In this document: piece by piece, positions 1 through 5,790 of the stretch
Layout: every line of letters starts with the position of its first letter
Numbering within the stretch: position 1 is the first letter of the stretch
Assembly (NCBI GenBank): GCA_018897135.1
Contig: JAHILJ010000051.1
Coordinates: 1 to 7,601, forward strand
Direction of reading: 5' to 3'
Source of the DNA: Nanobdellota archaeon
GTDB taxonomy: Archaea > Nanobdellota > Nanobdellia > Pacearchaeales > GW2011-AR1
Length of the DNA stretch: 7,601 nt
Notes under the pieces: model-generated
Database searches by the model: none
Told to the model about the DNA's origin: nothing
Seen by the model: the letters and a program-made list of their open reading frames with translations, nothing else
Made by a program: the position numbers and the translations under genes

Positions 1-1
1 A

Positions 2-301
2 AAAAATAGTGTAAAAAATATAACTGTAATAAAATGTTTGCCCCATTATGAACTGCTTGATATAAAAAAAGTAAATGAAAGTGAAAAAGAAGATTACTTC
101 GATATTTATTCAAATAGTTTTTCTACTTGGGCAATTTTAGGAATTAAAGAAAAAAGAACAGAAGAAAAAGTAGAAGAAAAGATTTTTATTAAAAATAATT
201 TTTTTGAAGAAAATTGGTATTGGGGGTTATTTTTAGTATTTATCTTAATAATAATTTATCTTGGATTCAGAAAAAAAGTTAAAAGAAAACACAAACATTA
301 A
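2..301 (+). CDS. C-terminal end of a membrane-anchored surface protein (partial)
   Basis: The reading frame is open from the left edge (base 2) to TAA at 299-301, giving 99 residues with no convincing start, so the gene begins outside the window; a TTG at 38 is possible but lies inside what looks like a continuing domain. Visible features in order: a beta-like stretch (SVKNITVIKC), a tyrosine/aspartate-rich part ending in FDIYSNSFSTWAILG, an acidic-basic linker (EKRTEEKVEEK), a hydrophobic segment (WGLFLVFILIIIYLGF), and a short lysine/histidine-rich tail ending in KRKHKH. The pattern before the linker resembles the end of the PGF-pre-PGF domain of archaeal S-layer-like and adhesion proteins, where a phrase like ETPGFSxFAI precedes the membrane anchor. 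I infer an extracellular protein held by one C-terminal helix with its basic tail in the cytoplasm. The domain match is from memory and approximate; the membrane anchor is directly visible. Confidence 0.6.
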   Translation, partial: KNSVKNITVIKCLPHYELLDIKKVNESEKEDYFDIYSNSFSTWAILGIKEKRTEEKVEEKIFIKNNFFEENWYWGLFLVFILIIIYLGFRKKVKRKHKH

Positions 302-344
302 CCGAAATACTTTTATCTACTGTTCGGCAGGGGCGTTCATCAAA

Positions 345-357
345 ATATTTATAAAGT
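345..357 (+). promoter_or_regulatory. TATA-box promoter of the 57-residue membrane protein gene
   Basis: The AT-rich box atatttataaag lies about 40-50 bases before the ATG at 395. Transcription starting about 25 bases downstream would give a leader of roughly 15-20 bases, just long enough for the Shine-Dalgarno sequence at 381-390. A second AT run, ttatatataa at 371-380, is too close to the ribosome site to be the main promoter. Confidence 0.45.
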
Positions 358-380
358 TTGTAAAAATCTATTATATATAA

Positions 381-390
381 AAAGGAGGTG
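381..390 (+). promoter_or_regulatory. Strong Shine-Dalgarno site
   Basis: The sequence aaaggaggtg is close to a full complement of the 16S rRNA 3' end. The GGAGG core (384-388) is 6 bases from the ATG at 395. It fixes the start of the small gene that follows. No comparable site precedes the other genes in this window, most of which appear leaderless or coupled to an upstream gene. Confidence 0.85.
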
Positions 391-394
391 AAAA

Positions 395-568
395 ATGGCT
401 AAATTAACAGCATGGCTTGTTACTCTACTTGGTGTATTGCTCGTTTTAGTTGCTTTAAATGTATTTGTTTTAACAGATGCATGGATGCAATGGATTGTTG
501 CTCTTGCAGTACTTGCAGTGGGAATAGGCAAGCTTATGAGAAATTATTCTTATAAACGTAAAAAATAA
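395..568 (+). CDS. Small two-helix membrane protein (57 aa)
   Basis: This short gene encodes 57 residues beginning MAKLTAWLVTLLGVLLVLVA. Two hydrophobic segments are visible, residues about 5-26 and 32-48, separated by a short turn (LTDAWMQW) and followed by a basic tail (RNYSYKRKK). The layout is a helical hairpin with the lysine/arginine-rich end probably in the cytoplasm. The strong Shine-Dalgarno site 6 bases upstream supports both the start codon and high translation. I recall similar unnamed small membrane proteins in Woesearchaeota- and Pacearchaeota-like genomes, but no function is known to me and none is proposed. A T-rich stretch follows the stop codon, consistent with an archaeal terminator, so it is probably a single-gene transcript. 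Confidence 0.8.
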   Translation: MAKLTAWLVTLLGVLLVLVALNVFVLTDAWMQWIVALAVLAVGIGKLMRNYSYKRKK

Positions 569-572
569 CTGC

Positions 573-604
573 ATTTAATTTTTATTTATTTTTAATATTT
601 TTAA
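573..604 (+). terminator. T-rich tract after the 57-aa gene
   Basis: Immediately after the stop codon there are repeated T runs (atttaatttttatttatttt and onward). Archaeal RNA polymerase commonly terminates at such runs without a hairpin. The same AT-rich stretch (about 591-604) could also act as a TATA element for the short reading frame at 632. Confidence 0.35.
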
Positions 605-631
605 AAGATTTTATCTTGTTCGTATTTTAAA

Positions 632-688
632 ATGAAAATCAGATACTTGTATCATGGAAGCCCAAAAAAATTAGAAGGTAAAAAATAA
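632..688 (+). pseudogene. Possible 5' remnant of a degraded gene (18 codons)
   Basis: An 18-codon frame starts at an ATG and reads MKIRYLYHGSPKKLEGKK before TAA. The phrase YLYHGSPKKLEG looks like the conserved beginning of longer archaeal and bacterial proteins that start with a Y-H-G-S/T motif, as in ADP-ribosyltransferase-like folds. Here it stops at once and no frame downstream to 708 continues it. I therefore read it as the leftover start of a decayed gene. It could equally be a chance frame; at this length the evidence is weak. Confidence 0.3.
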
Positions 689-708
689 ATGTGAAAAAAA
701 TTAGGTAA

Positions 709-849
709 TCACAAAAAACTAAAAAGACCTTTTCCTGCCATTAAAACAGCAAAAGCAATTGTCCAAGGGTTAATACCTAAGCCAACAAGAATTAAAATTC
801 CTGCTACAATATCTAACAAACCCATTATAGAGCAAAGTATGTCTCCCAT
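709..849 (-). CDS. Small hydrophobic membrane protein (46 aa)
   Basis: On the minus strand an ATG at 849 opens a 46-residue frame starting MGDILCSIMGLLDIVAGILI and ending in GKGLFSFL. Two hydrophobic helices can be drawn, about residues 9-25 and 30-45, around the turn GLGINPWTIAF. The core GLLDIVAGI...INPWTIAFA resembles a short conserved protein I associate with DPANN archaeal genomes, often starting at the equivalent of Met9; no function is known to me. There is no Shine-Dalgarno site, but a TATA-like box (871-878) sits 22-29 bases upstream, fitting a leaderless mRNA beginning at the ATG. It is divergent from the eL41 gene, and the two share an 88-base promoter region. Confidence 0.75.
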   Translation of the reverse strand: MGDILCSIMGLLDIVAGILILVGLGINPWTIAFAVLMAGKGLFSFL

Positions 850-937
850 AAACTCGCTGAGAAAAAGAACTATTTAAATTTTCTTGTGAAAAAAATAACC
901 CAAAATCTTTATAAACCAATTTTATCTTTCTTCAATT
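850..937. promoter_or_regulatory. Divergent promoter region (46-aa protein / eL41)
   Basis: Two TATA-like boxes face opposite ways: aatttaaata on the minus strand (871-880), 22-31 bases before the ATG at 849, and tttataaa on the plus strand (908-915), 23-30 bases before the ATG at 938. Both spacings match leaderless archaeal transcripts. No operator-like palindrome is evident between them. Confidence 0.6.
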
Positions 938-1054
938 ATGAAAAGATCAAGCCGTAGATGGAAAAAAAAGCGTCAGATGCGTTGGAAGTGGCAACGTAAA
1001 AGATTGCGAAAAGAAAAGCGAAAAAGAAAAATAAGAAGAGCTAGAAGTAAATAA
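938..1054 (+). CDS. rpl41e: Ribosomal protein eL41 (L41e)
   Basis: This 38-residue, extremely basic protein ends in a 25-residue block that begins MRWKWQRKRLRKEKRKRK and finishes RARSK. That matches eL41, the smallest ribosomal protein of archaea and eukaryotes, which is usually about 25 residues (M-R-x-K-W-x-K-K-R-M-R pattern, ending R-x-R-S-K). It is a single helix that in eukaryotic ribosomes bridges the two subunits. Here 13 extra residues (MKRSSRRWKKKRQ) precede the usual Met. The TATA box 23-30 bases before the ATG at 938 predicts a leaderless transcript starting there, favouring the longer form; the internal ATG at 977 has no Shine-Dalgarno site. Arg, Lys and Trp make up most of the protein, and codon use includes cgt/cga. 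It converges on the permease gene, with 2 bases between stop codons. Genes this short are easily overlooked. Confidence 0.85.
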   Translation: MKRSSRRWKKKRQMRWKWQRKRLRKEKRKRKIRRARSK

Positions 1055-1056
1055 TT

Positions 1057-1848
1057 CTAATAAACCAAAAATATTAATTCTTTAAACAATAAGAAAAGCC
1101 CAAGAACAAAGAACACAAACCCAACAATCTTGTTTAATTTTTCTTCAGGAAGACCATTTGCTTTTTTTGCAGTATAATATGCACCAATAATTCCTCCAAC
1201 AGATGCAACAACAAAAGAATACCACCTAAAAGAACCATACATTATATGGCCAATACTTCCTGAAAGAGCAATAAACATCATAATAAAAACAGAAGTTCCA
1301 ATTGCAGTATGAATTCCATAACCTAAAAAGAAAGTTAAAATAATTAACAAAGTAACTCCCCCTCCCGCACCTGCAATTCCTGCAATTAACCCCACAAACA
1401 AACCTGCTAAACTTAAAATTAAAAACCTTGACTTTTTAGTACAATTTTTAAATCTGTCCTTAAAAAATCTAATTTCTCCCCTTATTCCTTTTCTCATTAA
1501 ATTAAGACCAGAAAACATTACAAAAAACCCAACCAATTTAGATAAAAGTCCTGCAGAAAAATATGAAGAAAAATAACTTCCTACAAAAGCACCTATAACA
1601 GAAAAAATCAAGATTAAAATAGAAGGTTTTATATTAATTCTTTTATGTTTGTAAAAAACGCCGGCAGTTACAGCAGAAGCAAAAACATCAATAGCCAAAC
1701 TTATTCCTATTGCTATAAAAGCATCATAACCTAAAAAGATAATCATTATAGGAGCAGCTATAGTTACTGCACTTGCACCCATCAAACCCGTCACTATCCC
1801 AGCACCAATTCCTGCTAAAAGCAGAACCACCATTTCAAACAAGATCAT
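1057..1848 (-). CDS. TSUP/TauE-SafE family membrane permease (263 aa)
   Basis: This is an integral membrane protein of the TSUP (TauE/SafE, formerly DUF81) family, whose members move sulfite, sulfonates or other small organic anions across the cytoplasmic membrane. The family's internal duplication is visible: glycine-rich GIGAGIVTGLMGAS (residues 13-26) near the N-terminus and GLIAGIAGAGGGV (153-165) at the start of the second half, each followed by hydrophobic helices and a small-residue motif (GISLAID 48-54; GTSVF 184-188). Seven to eight helices can be drawn around a basic central loop (residues about 118-142). Length is normal for the family. The start at 1848 is supported by a TATA-like element (about 1876-1883) some 28-35 bases upstream. 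The substrate cannot be told from sequence, and no sulfur-metabolism gene is nearby. Confidence 0.88.
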   Translation of the reverse strand: MILFEMVVLLLAGIGAGIVTGLMGASAVTIAAPIMIIFLGYDAFIAIGISLAIDVFASAVTAGVFYKHKRINIKPSILILIFSVIGAFVGSYFSSYFSAGLLSKLVGFFVMFSGLNLMRKGIRGEIRFFKDRFKNCTKKSRFLILSLAGLFVGLIAGIAGAGGGVTLLIILTFFLGYGIHTAIGTSVFIMMFIALSGSIGHIMYGSFRWYSFVVASVGGIIGAYYTAKKANGLPEEKLNKIVGFVFFVLGLFLLFKELIFLVY

Positions 1849-1932
1849 TTTATTTATTCAAAAAGAAAATAATCTTTTTAAATATATTTTCCAGAACATA
1901 TTTGTTTATAAAAAAGAAAACTTCAAAATTAT
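1849..1932. promoter_or_regulatory. Divergent promoter region (TSUP permease / 4-Cys protein)
   Basis: On the minus strand an AT-rich box (tatttaaaaa, 1876-1885) precedes the permease start at 1848. On the plus strand tttataaaa (1905-1913) lies 20-28 bases before the ATG at 1933, as expected for a leaderless transcript. No other element is evident. Confidence 0.55.
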
Positions 1933-2112
1933 ATGGAAAAAAAAGAAAAATGCCCATATTATAACACTCTTTGTGCAACTTTAAAAAAAGCCATAGGGGG
2001 TTGTAATAATTATTTGAATAAACCTTGTTATCAAACATTTGAAAGTGCAAAAGAGAATTGGCAAGAACATTTTAAAAAATCTCTTGAAACAAAAACTTCT
2101 AAAGAAGAATAG
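1933..2112 (+). CDS. Small four-cysteine protein (59 aa), function unknown
   Basis: A 59-residue soluble protein with four cysteines in its first half: C7 (KCPYY), C14 (TLCAT), C24 (IGGCNN) and C32 (NKPCYQTF), spacing C-x6-C-x9-C-x7-C. The C-terminal half (FESAKENWQEHFKKS...) is charged and probably helical. Four regularly placed cysteines in an otherwise small protein suggest a metal site (zinc or an iron-sulfur cluster) or disulfides, but the spacing is not a zinc-ribbon pattern I can name. The TATA box 20-28 bases upstream and the good lysine/glutamate-rich codon pattern support a real gene. It lies 50 bases before rfcS, which has its own TATA box, so co-regulation is possible but not required. 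Confidence 0.65.
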   Translation: MEKKEKCPYYNTLCATLKKAIGGCNNYLNKPCYQTFESAKENWQEHFKKSLETKTSKEE

Positions 2113-2132
2113 TATTAAAAAAACACAATAAT

Positions 2133-2141
2133 CTTTATAAG
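2133..2141 (+). promoter_or_regulatory. TATA box of the rfc operon
   Basis: The box ctttataag lies 22-30 bases before the rfcS ATG at 2163. This spacing predicts transcription starting at or just before the start codon, so the first gene of the operon would be translated from a leaderless mRNA. No other promoter-like sequence is evident before the later genes. Confidence 0.65.
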
Positions 2142-2162
2142 CAATAAGATAGATGTTCTTAC

Positions 2163-3125
2163 ATGATAAGTGAAATTTGGACAGAAAAATATCGGCCAAG
2201 TTCTTTTGGTGAACTTGTAGGTCAAGAAGAAATTCTAAAGAGAATTGCTGCTCTAACAAATTCGTTTAATATCCCACATATGCTTTTTGCAGGACCAGCA
2301 GGAATTGGAAAATCAACAATGGCATTAATAGTTGTAAAAGAACTTTTCAAAGAAAATTGGAAAGAAAACTATCTTGAACTGAACGCTTCTGATGAAAGAG
2401 GAATAAATGTTGTGCGAGAAAAAGTAAAAAGCTTTGCGCGAACAAAATCTCTTGGAAAAGTTCCTTTCAAAGTTATATTCTTAGACGAAGCAGATGCGTT
2501 AACACCTGAAGCTCAACAAGCTCTAAGAAGAACAATGGAAAATTATTCAGCAACATGCAGGTTTGTTTTGTCTTGCAATTACTCAAGTAAAATAATCGAT
2601 CCAATCCAATCACGTTGTGCAATTTTCAGGTTCAAACTTTTAGAAAAAAAAGATATTGAAAGATATTTGAAAAGAATAATGGATGCTGAAAAAATTACAG
2701 TTTCACCTGAAGCAATAGAAATTTTATACGAAGGAAGTGAAGGAGATTGTAGAAAAGCTGTAAATCTTTTGCAATCAACAGCGTCAATAGCTTCAAACAT
2801 TACAGCAGAATTAATTTCAACAGTTATTTCAAGCGCAAAACCGAAAGACATCAAAATTGTTCTTGACTATGCTCTTGCAGGCGACTTTCAAAAATCTCGT
2901 GAAAAACTTTTAGACATTATGTTAAAAGAAAGCATTTCTGGGCAAGACGTGATAAAATCAATTCAAAAAGAAATCTGGAATTTACCAATTGAACCTGAAA
3001 TAAAAGTAAAGCTCACAGAAAAAACAGGTGAAGCAGAATTTAGACTTGTCGAAGGTTCGGACCCATTTATACAACTTCAAGCTCTACTTGCTTCGTTTGT
3101 ATTAGCAGGTTTAGGGAAAGGGTAA
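2163..3125 (+). CDS. rfcS: Replication factor C small subunit
   Basis: This is the small subunit of the archaeal clamp loader, an AAA+ ATPase that, with the large subunit, opens the PCNA ring and places it on primed DNA. At 320 residues it has the normal length. Motifs in order: the RFC N-terminal box WTEKYRPSSFGELVGQ (6-21), Walker A GPAGIGKS (44-51), the RFC signature LNASDERG (73-80), Walker B VIFLDEAD (104-111), sensor 1 around CNY (138-140), the SRC motif that carries the arginine finger (150-152), and sensor 2 GDCRKAVN (194-201), followed by the helical collar domain. Walker A ends in Ser rather than Thr, a conservative change. It heads a five-gene operon; its stop is 1 base before the next ATG. 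The rfcL gene is the fourth gene. All catalytic motifs are intact. Confidence 0.97.
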   Translation: MISEIWTEKYRPSSFGELVGQEEILKRIAALTNSFNIPHMLFAGPAGIGKSTMALIVVKELFKENWKENYLELNASDERGINVVREKVKSFARTKSLGKVPFKVIFLDEADALTPEAQQALRRTMENYSATCRFVLSCNYSSKIIDPIQSRCAIFRFKLLEKKDIERYLKRIMDAEKITVSPEAIEILYEGSEGDCRKAVNLLQSTASIASNITAELISTVISSAKPKDIKIVLDYALAGDFQKSREKLLDIMLKESISGQDVIKSIQKEIWNLPIEPEIKVKLTEKTGEAEFRLVEGSDPFIQLQALLASFVLAGLGKG

Positions 3126-3126
3126 A

Positions 3127-3537
3127 ATGAAAATCTTTGTGTGTTGCAGTAAACATTTTTATTCTAGTGCAAAACCTTTTTTAGAAGAATTAGAAAAAAA
3201 AGGCCACAAAATAACTCTCCCAAATAGTTATGAAGATCCATTTAAAGAAGAAAAAATGAAAAAGAAAAGTGTAGAAGAACACAGGAAATGGAAATCAGAA
3301 AAGTTAAAAGAACAAGTTAAAAAGATAAAAAATAATTCTGCTATTTTGGTTTTAAATTTTGAAAAAAAAGGTATAAAAAATTATATTGGTGGAGCAACAT
3401 TTTTAGAAATTTATGAAGCATGGAAAATGAAAAAGAAAATATTTCTATTTAATCATCTCCCAAATTGTTCTTTTACAGATGAATTAAAAGCAATAAACCC
3501 AATAATTTTAAATGGAGATTTATCTAAGATAAAATGA
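3127..3537 (+). CDS. Nucleoside 2-deoxyribosyltransferase-like protein
   Basis: A 136-residue protein of alternating strands and helices. It starts with a strand (KIFVCCSKHF, residues 2-11), then a helix and GHKITLPNSYED (26-37), a very lysine-rich helix (about 38-68), a second strand SAILVLNFEK (71-80) and IGGATFLEIYEAW (87-99), followed by KKIFLFNHLP. A strand ending in a hydrophobic triplet, then G-G-x-T-x-x-E-I-x-x-A, is the layout of nucleoside 2-deoxyribosyltransferase and related Rossmann-like proteins, where the glutamate (here Glu94) is catalytic. The usual N-terminal GP motif of true transferases is replaced by CCS, so the substrate may differ. It sits between rfcS (1-base gap) and a small gene (ATGA overlap), so it is translated with the clamp loader. 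A role in nucleotide metabolism or sanitation is inference. Confidence 0.6.
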   Translation: MKIFVCCSKHFYSSAKPFLEELEKKGHKITLPNSYEDPFKEEKMKKKSVEEHRKWKSEKLKEQVKKIKNNSAILVLNFEKKGIKNYIGGATFLEIYEAWKMKKKIFLFNHLPNCSFTDELKAINPIILNGDLSKIK

Positions 3538-3740
3538 AATACAATTCTGAAGAAAAAGTAAGAAATTGTTTAGATAATATTTTAGTAGAATTAGAAGTTT
3601 TTGGAGAAGATAGAAATAAAAGAGAAGAAATAAAAGCAAAGATAATTAAAACTGTTAATTGCTATGCAGAAGATTATCCTTCACTTGTTCCAGATTATAA
3701 AATAATTACAAATAAAATCTTAGATGAATATAAAAAATGA
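3534..3740 (+). CDS. Small helical protein of unknown function (68 aa)
   Basis: I do not recognise this 68-residue protein. It is charged, with no membrane segment: an N-terminal helix-like part (SEEKVRNCLDNILVELEVFG), a basic middle (EDRNKREEIKAKIIKTV), and YAEDYPSLVPDYKIITNKIL near the end. It is probably all-helical. Its start overlaps the previous stop by ATGA and its stop overlaps the rfcL start by ATGA, so it is held in the operon by translational coupling on both sides. That argues strongly that it is a real gene. Association with the clamp loader or with the upstream transferase-like protein is possible but rests only on position. Confidence 0.7.
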   Translation: MKYNSEEKVRNCLDNILVELEVFGEDRNKREEIKAKIIKTVNCYAEDYPSLVPDYKIITNKILDEYKK

Positions 3741-4954
3741 CTTCACAAACCTTTGCAGAAAAATACAGACCAAAAACTTTTGCAGACATAAAAGGCCAAG
3801 AACAAGCTGTTGAAATTGCAAAAAAGTTTGTTGGAGAATTTAATTTAGGGAAAATAACAAAATCTCAAAAAAAAGCTTTGGTTTTGCACGGAGCACCTGG
3901 AACAGGAAAAACAACTCTTGCACACGTAATTGCACTTGAAACAAAATCGGAAATTTTTGAATTAAATGCTTCTGATTTAAGAAACAAATCCAAATTACAA
4001 GAAACCTTGAAACCTGCGATAGAACAACAATCTTTAATGAGCAACAACAAAATAATTTTAATCGACGAAGTTGACGGAATTTCTGGAACAGACCGAGGCG
4101 GAATAACTGAATTACTTTATTTAATAGAAGGAACAACTTACCCTGTAATCTTAACTGCAAATGATATTTGGAGTAAAAAACTCGCACCCTTGAGAAAAAA
4201 AGCAGACCTTGCACAATTAAAAGAAATAAATTATCAAACAATAAAAGATGTTTTGTTCAATGTTTTAAGAAAAGAAAATTTATTCCTAAACCAAAACATC
4301 ATCACTAAAATTGCAGTTAATGCAAAAGGCGACATTCGAGCAGCATTAAACGATTTGCAAACAGTTTCAAAAATGAAAGAACCTCAACTTCTTGAATTAG
4401 ATGAAAGAAACAAAGAAACAGACATCTTTAATGCATTAAAAATAATTTTCAAGGGAAAACCAAGCAATGAAATCTTAAGAACTTTTGATTCAGTTAATAT
4501 GCAACTTGATGAAATAATGCTTTGGGTTGAAGAAAATATCCCAGCAGAATATTCAGGCCAAGAACTTGCAAAAGCTTACGACGCTTTAAGCAGAGCAGAT
4601 GTTTTCAAGGGCAGAATTTACAAACAACAATATTGGAGATTTCTTGTCTACGAAAACATTTTATTAAGTTATGGAATTTGTGCTTCTAAAAAAAATATCA
4701 AAACAGGATTCACAAGTTACAAAAGACCAACGCGAATTTTAAAAATCTGGTTAAACAATCAAAGAACAGCAAAAAAGAAAACAATCACAGAAAAATATGC
4801 AAGACTTGTTCACGTCGGAAAAAAGCGAGCATTAAACGAATTTCCTATTATTAAACAAATTATAAAATCAAACGAGAACATCCAAAAAGAACTTAGATTA
4901 ACAGAAGAAGAAATTGAATATATAAATAGGCCTGTTGAAATAAATTATTTTTAA
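3737..4954 (+). CDS. rfcL: Replication factor C large subunit
   Basis: The large clamp-loader subunit, partner of RfcS. Motifs in order: FAEKYRPKTFADIKGQ (6-21), Walker A GAPGTGKT (52-59), ELNASD (75-80), Walker B IILIDEVD (106-113) followed by GISGTDRGG, sensor 1 TAND (140-143), and sensor 2 GDIRAALNDLQ (about 198-208), then a helical C-terminal domain with the conserved SRADVFKGRI region. As is normal for the large subunit, the SRC arginine-finger motif is absent (LAPLRKKADL instead). At 405 residues it is shorter than many archaeal RfcL proteins, and the C-terminus ends IEYINRPVEINYF: the charged tail with a canonical Q-x-x-L-x-x-F-F PCNA-binding box is not visible. It overlaps the previous gene by ATGA and is followed after 1 base by the YkgJ-like gene. 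Confidence 0.96.
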   Translation: MTSQTFAEKYRPKTFADIKGQEQAVEIAKKFVGEFNLGKITKSQKKALVLHGAPGTGKTTLAHVIALETKSEIFELNASDLRNKSKLQETLKPAIEQQSLMSNNKIILIDEVDGISGTDRGGITELLYLIEGTTYPVILTANDIWSKKLAPLRKKADLAQLKEINYQTIKDVLFNVLRKENLFLNQNIITKIAVNAKGDIRAALNDLQTVSKMKEPQLLELDERNKETDIFNALKIIFKGKPSNEILRTFDSVNMQLDEIMLWVEENIPAEYSGQELAKAYDALSRADVFKGRIYKQQYWRFLVYENILLSYGICASKKNIKTGFTSYKRPTRILKIWLNNQRTAKKKTITEKYARLVHVGKKRALNEFPIIKQIIKSNENIQKELRLTEEEIEYINRPVEINYF

Positions 4955-4955
4955 A

Positions 4956-5480
4956 ATGGATGTAGAAAAAGTAAAAAAAGAATTAGAATGGATTGACTTA
5001 GTTATTAATTGTAAAGGATGTGATTGTTGTAATGCGGGATTAATATATGTCTTCCCAAAAGAAGTAGAAACTTTAAAATTAAAAGGGATTGAAATAGTCG
5101 AATTTGATAGAGCATTTTTTATTCCACAAGAGCAAGAAAAGTGCATATACAATAAAGATTCTAAATGTTTAATTTACGAAGACCGCCCAATATGTTGTAG
5201 ACTTTTTCCTTTTGATTTATCCTTAGAAGAAAAAAATAATTTTTTAGAAGAAAACACTAACCTTTTAAATTGGGTATATTATAAGAAATGCGGTTCTTTA
5301 GAACAAAATTTAAAAGATTCTGGAATGAGAAGAACAATTATCGATTCACTTAGATCATTTGAAAGGACACTTACAGAAAAAGATAAAACATATTGGAAAA
5401 ACATGCTTAGTGAAGGAAGAAGGCTTGAATATGGACAATTTGTTCCAGAAAAATATGAAAAAATTAGAGGATTAAATTAA
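4956..5480 (+). CDS. YkgJ-family cysteine-cluster protein
   Basis: A 174-residue protein with the cysteine pattern of the YkgJ/UPF0153 family, annotated as zinc- or iron-chelating. The first cluster is CKGCDCC (Cys19, 22, 24, 25), followed by a region with FPKEVETL and KLKGI, then CIYNKDSKCLIYEDRPICCRL in which Cys63, 71, 80 and 81 stand, and FPFDL. This is the family layout C-x-x-C-x-C-C ... C-x-Y-x5-C-x-I-Y-x-x-R-P-x-x-C-R-x-F-P. Cys112 (KKCGSL) is a further candidate ligand. The C-terminal 60 residues are helical and charged. It is the last gene of the rfc operon, 1 base after rfcL. The metal and the biochemical role are not established for the family as far as I know; members have been suspected of iron-sulfur or zinc binding. 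Its stop shares TTAA with the convergent lipoprotein gene. Confidence 0.88.
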   Translation: MDVEKVKKELEWIDLVINCKGCDCCNAGLIYVFPKEVETLKLKGIEIVEFDRAFFIPQEQEKCIYNKDSKCLIYEDRPICCRLFPFDLSLEEKNNFLEENTNLLNWVYYKKCGSLEQNLKDSGMRRTIIDSLRSFERTLTEKDKTYWKNMLSEGRRLEYGQFVPEKYEKIRGLN

Positions 5481-5788
5481 TCTCCCTTAACCAACCTTAC
5501 AATTTCTTTATCATCAATAACATTATCTAGACTTACTCTATTAAAATCAGAATCTGTAAAATTCTTAGATAAAATATTTGCTTTTTTTTCTGCACGTTTT
5601 ATTGCATCATATTCTCTAAATGCAATTGCTTCTGTATAAAAACTTGAATTAGGAATTTGGCAAACTGCAACATATTTTCTTCCTTGTCTACAAGAATCTG
5701 AAGAATATTTAAGAGAAGGCATTTGATGTATTGCACATGAACTAAAAAACAAAAATCCAGCTACCAAAAAATTTAATCCTTTTCCCAT
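5477..5788 (-). CDS. Putative small lipoprotein / secreted protein (103 aa)
   Basis: The protein starts MGKGLNFLVAGFLFFSSCAI: one lysine, a hydrophobic run, and a lipobox-like FSSC with Cys18 as the candidate lipid-modified residue. The mature part is about 85 residues with two more cysteines (Cys33, Cys43) that could form a disulfide outside the cell, and a helix FREYDAIKRAEKKANIL (57-73). I do not recognise the domain. The lipobox lacks the usual Leu at -3 (it is Phe), and in archaea lipobox use outside haloarchaea is uncertain, so an ordinary cleaved signal peptide is an alternative. Start choice is supported by a TATA box on the minus strand (5810-5818), 22-30 bases upstream. The 3' end overlaps the YkgJ-like gene by four bases, TTAA, each strand reading a TAA stop. 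Confidence 0.65.
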   Translation of the reverse strand: MGKGLNFLVAGFLFFSSCAIHQMPSLKYSSDSCRQGRKYVAVCQIPNSSFYTEAIAFREYDAIKRAEKKANILSKNFTDSDFNRVSLDNVIDDKEIVRLVKGD

Positions 5789-5790
5789 AA

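Noticed and set aside
302..327. Hairpin ccgaa/ttcgg after the surface-protein gene as a terminator
   Set aside because: Only five base pairs with a 16-base loop and no T run directly after it.
349..531. 60-codon minus-strand frame over the small membrane protein gene
   Set aside because: It is antisense to the 57-residue gene with a strong ribosome site, and its translation (Thr/His/Ser-rich) is typical of a shadow.
1773..2259. Several frames on both strands (1773-1964 plus, 1850-2050 minus, 1981-2259 minus) around the permease start and 4-Cys gene
   Set aside because: They overlap better-supported genes, run through the TATA boxes of the divergent promoter region, and have Phe/Ile/Leu-rich compositions produced by reading A-rich DNA on the wrong strand.
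3840..4241. 133-codon minus-strand frame inside rfcL
   Set aside because: It lies wholly opposite the Walker A to sensor 1 region of a clear RfcL; low-complexity Leu/Phe composition.
4898..5152. 84-codon minus-strand frame across the rfcL/YkgJ junction
   Set aside because: Opposite the conserved cysteine cluster of the YkgJ-like gene and a 1-base operon junction; a shadow.
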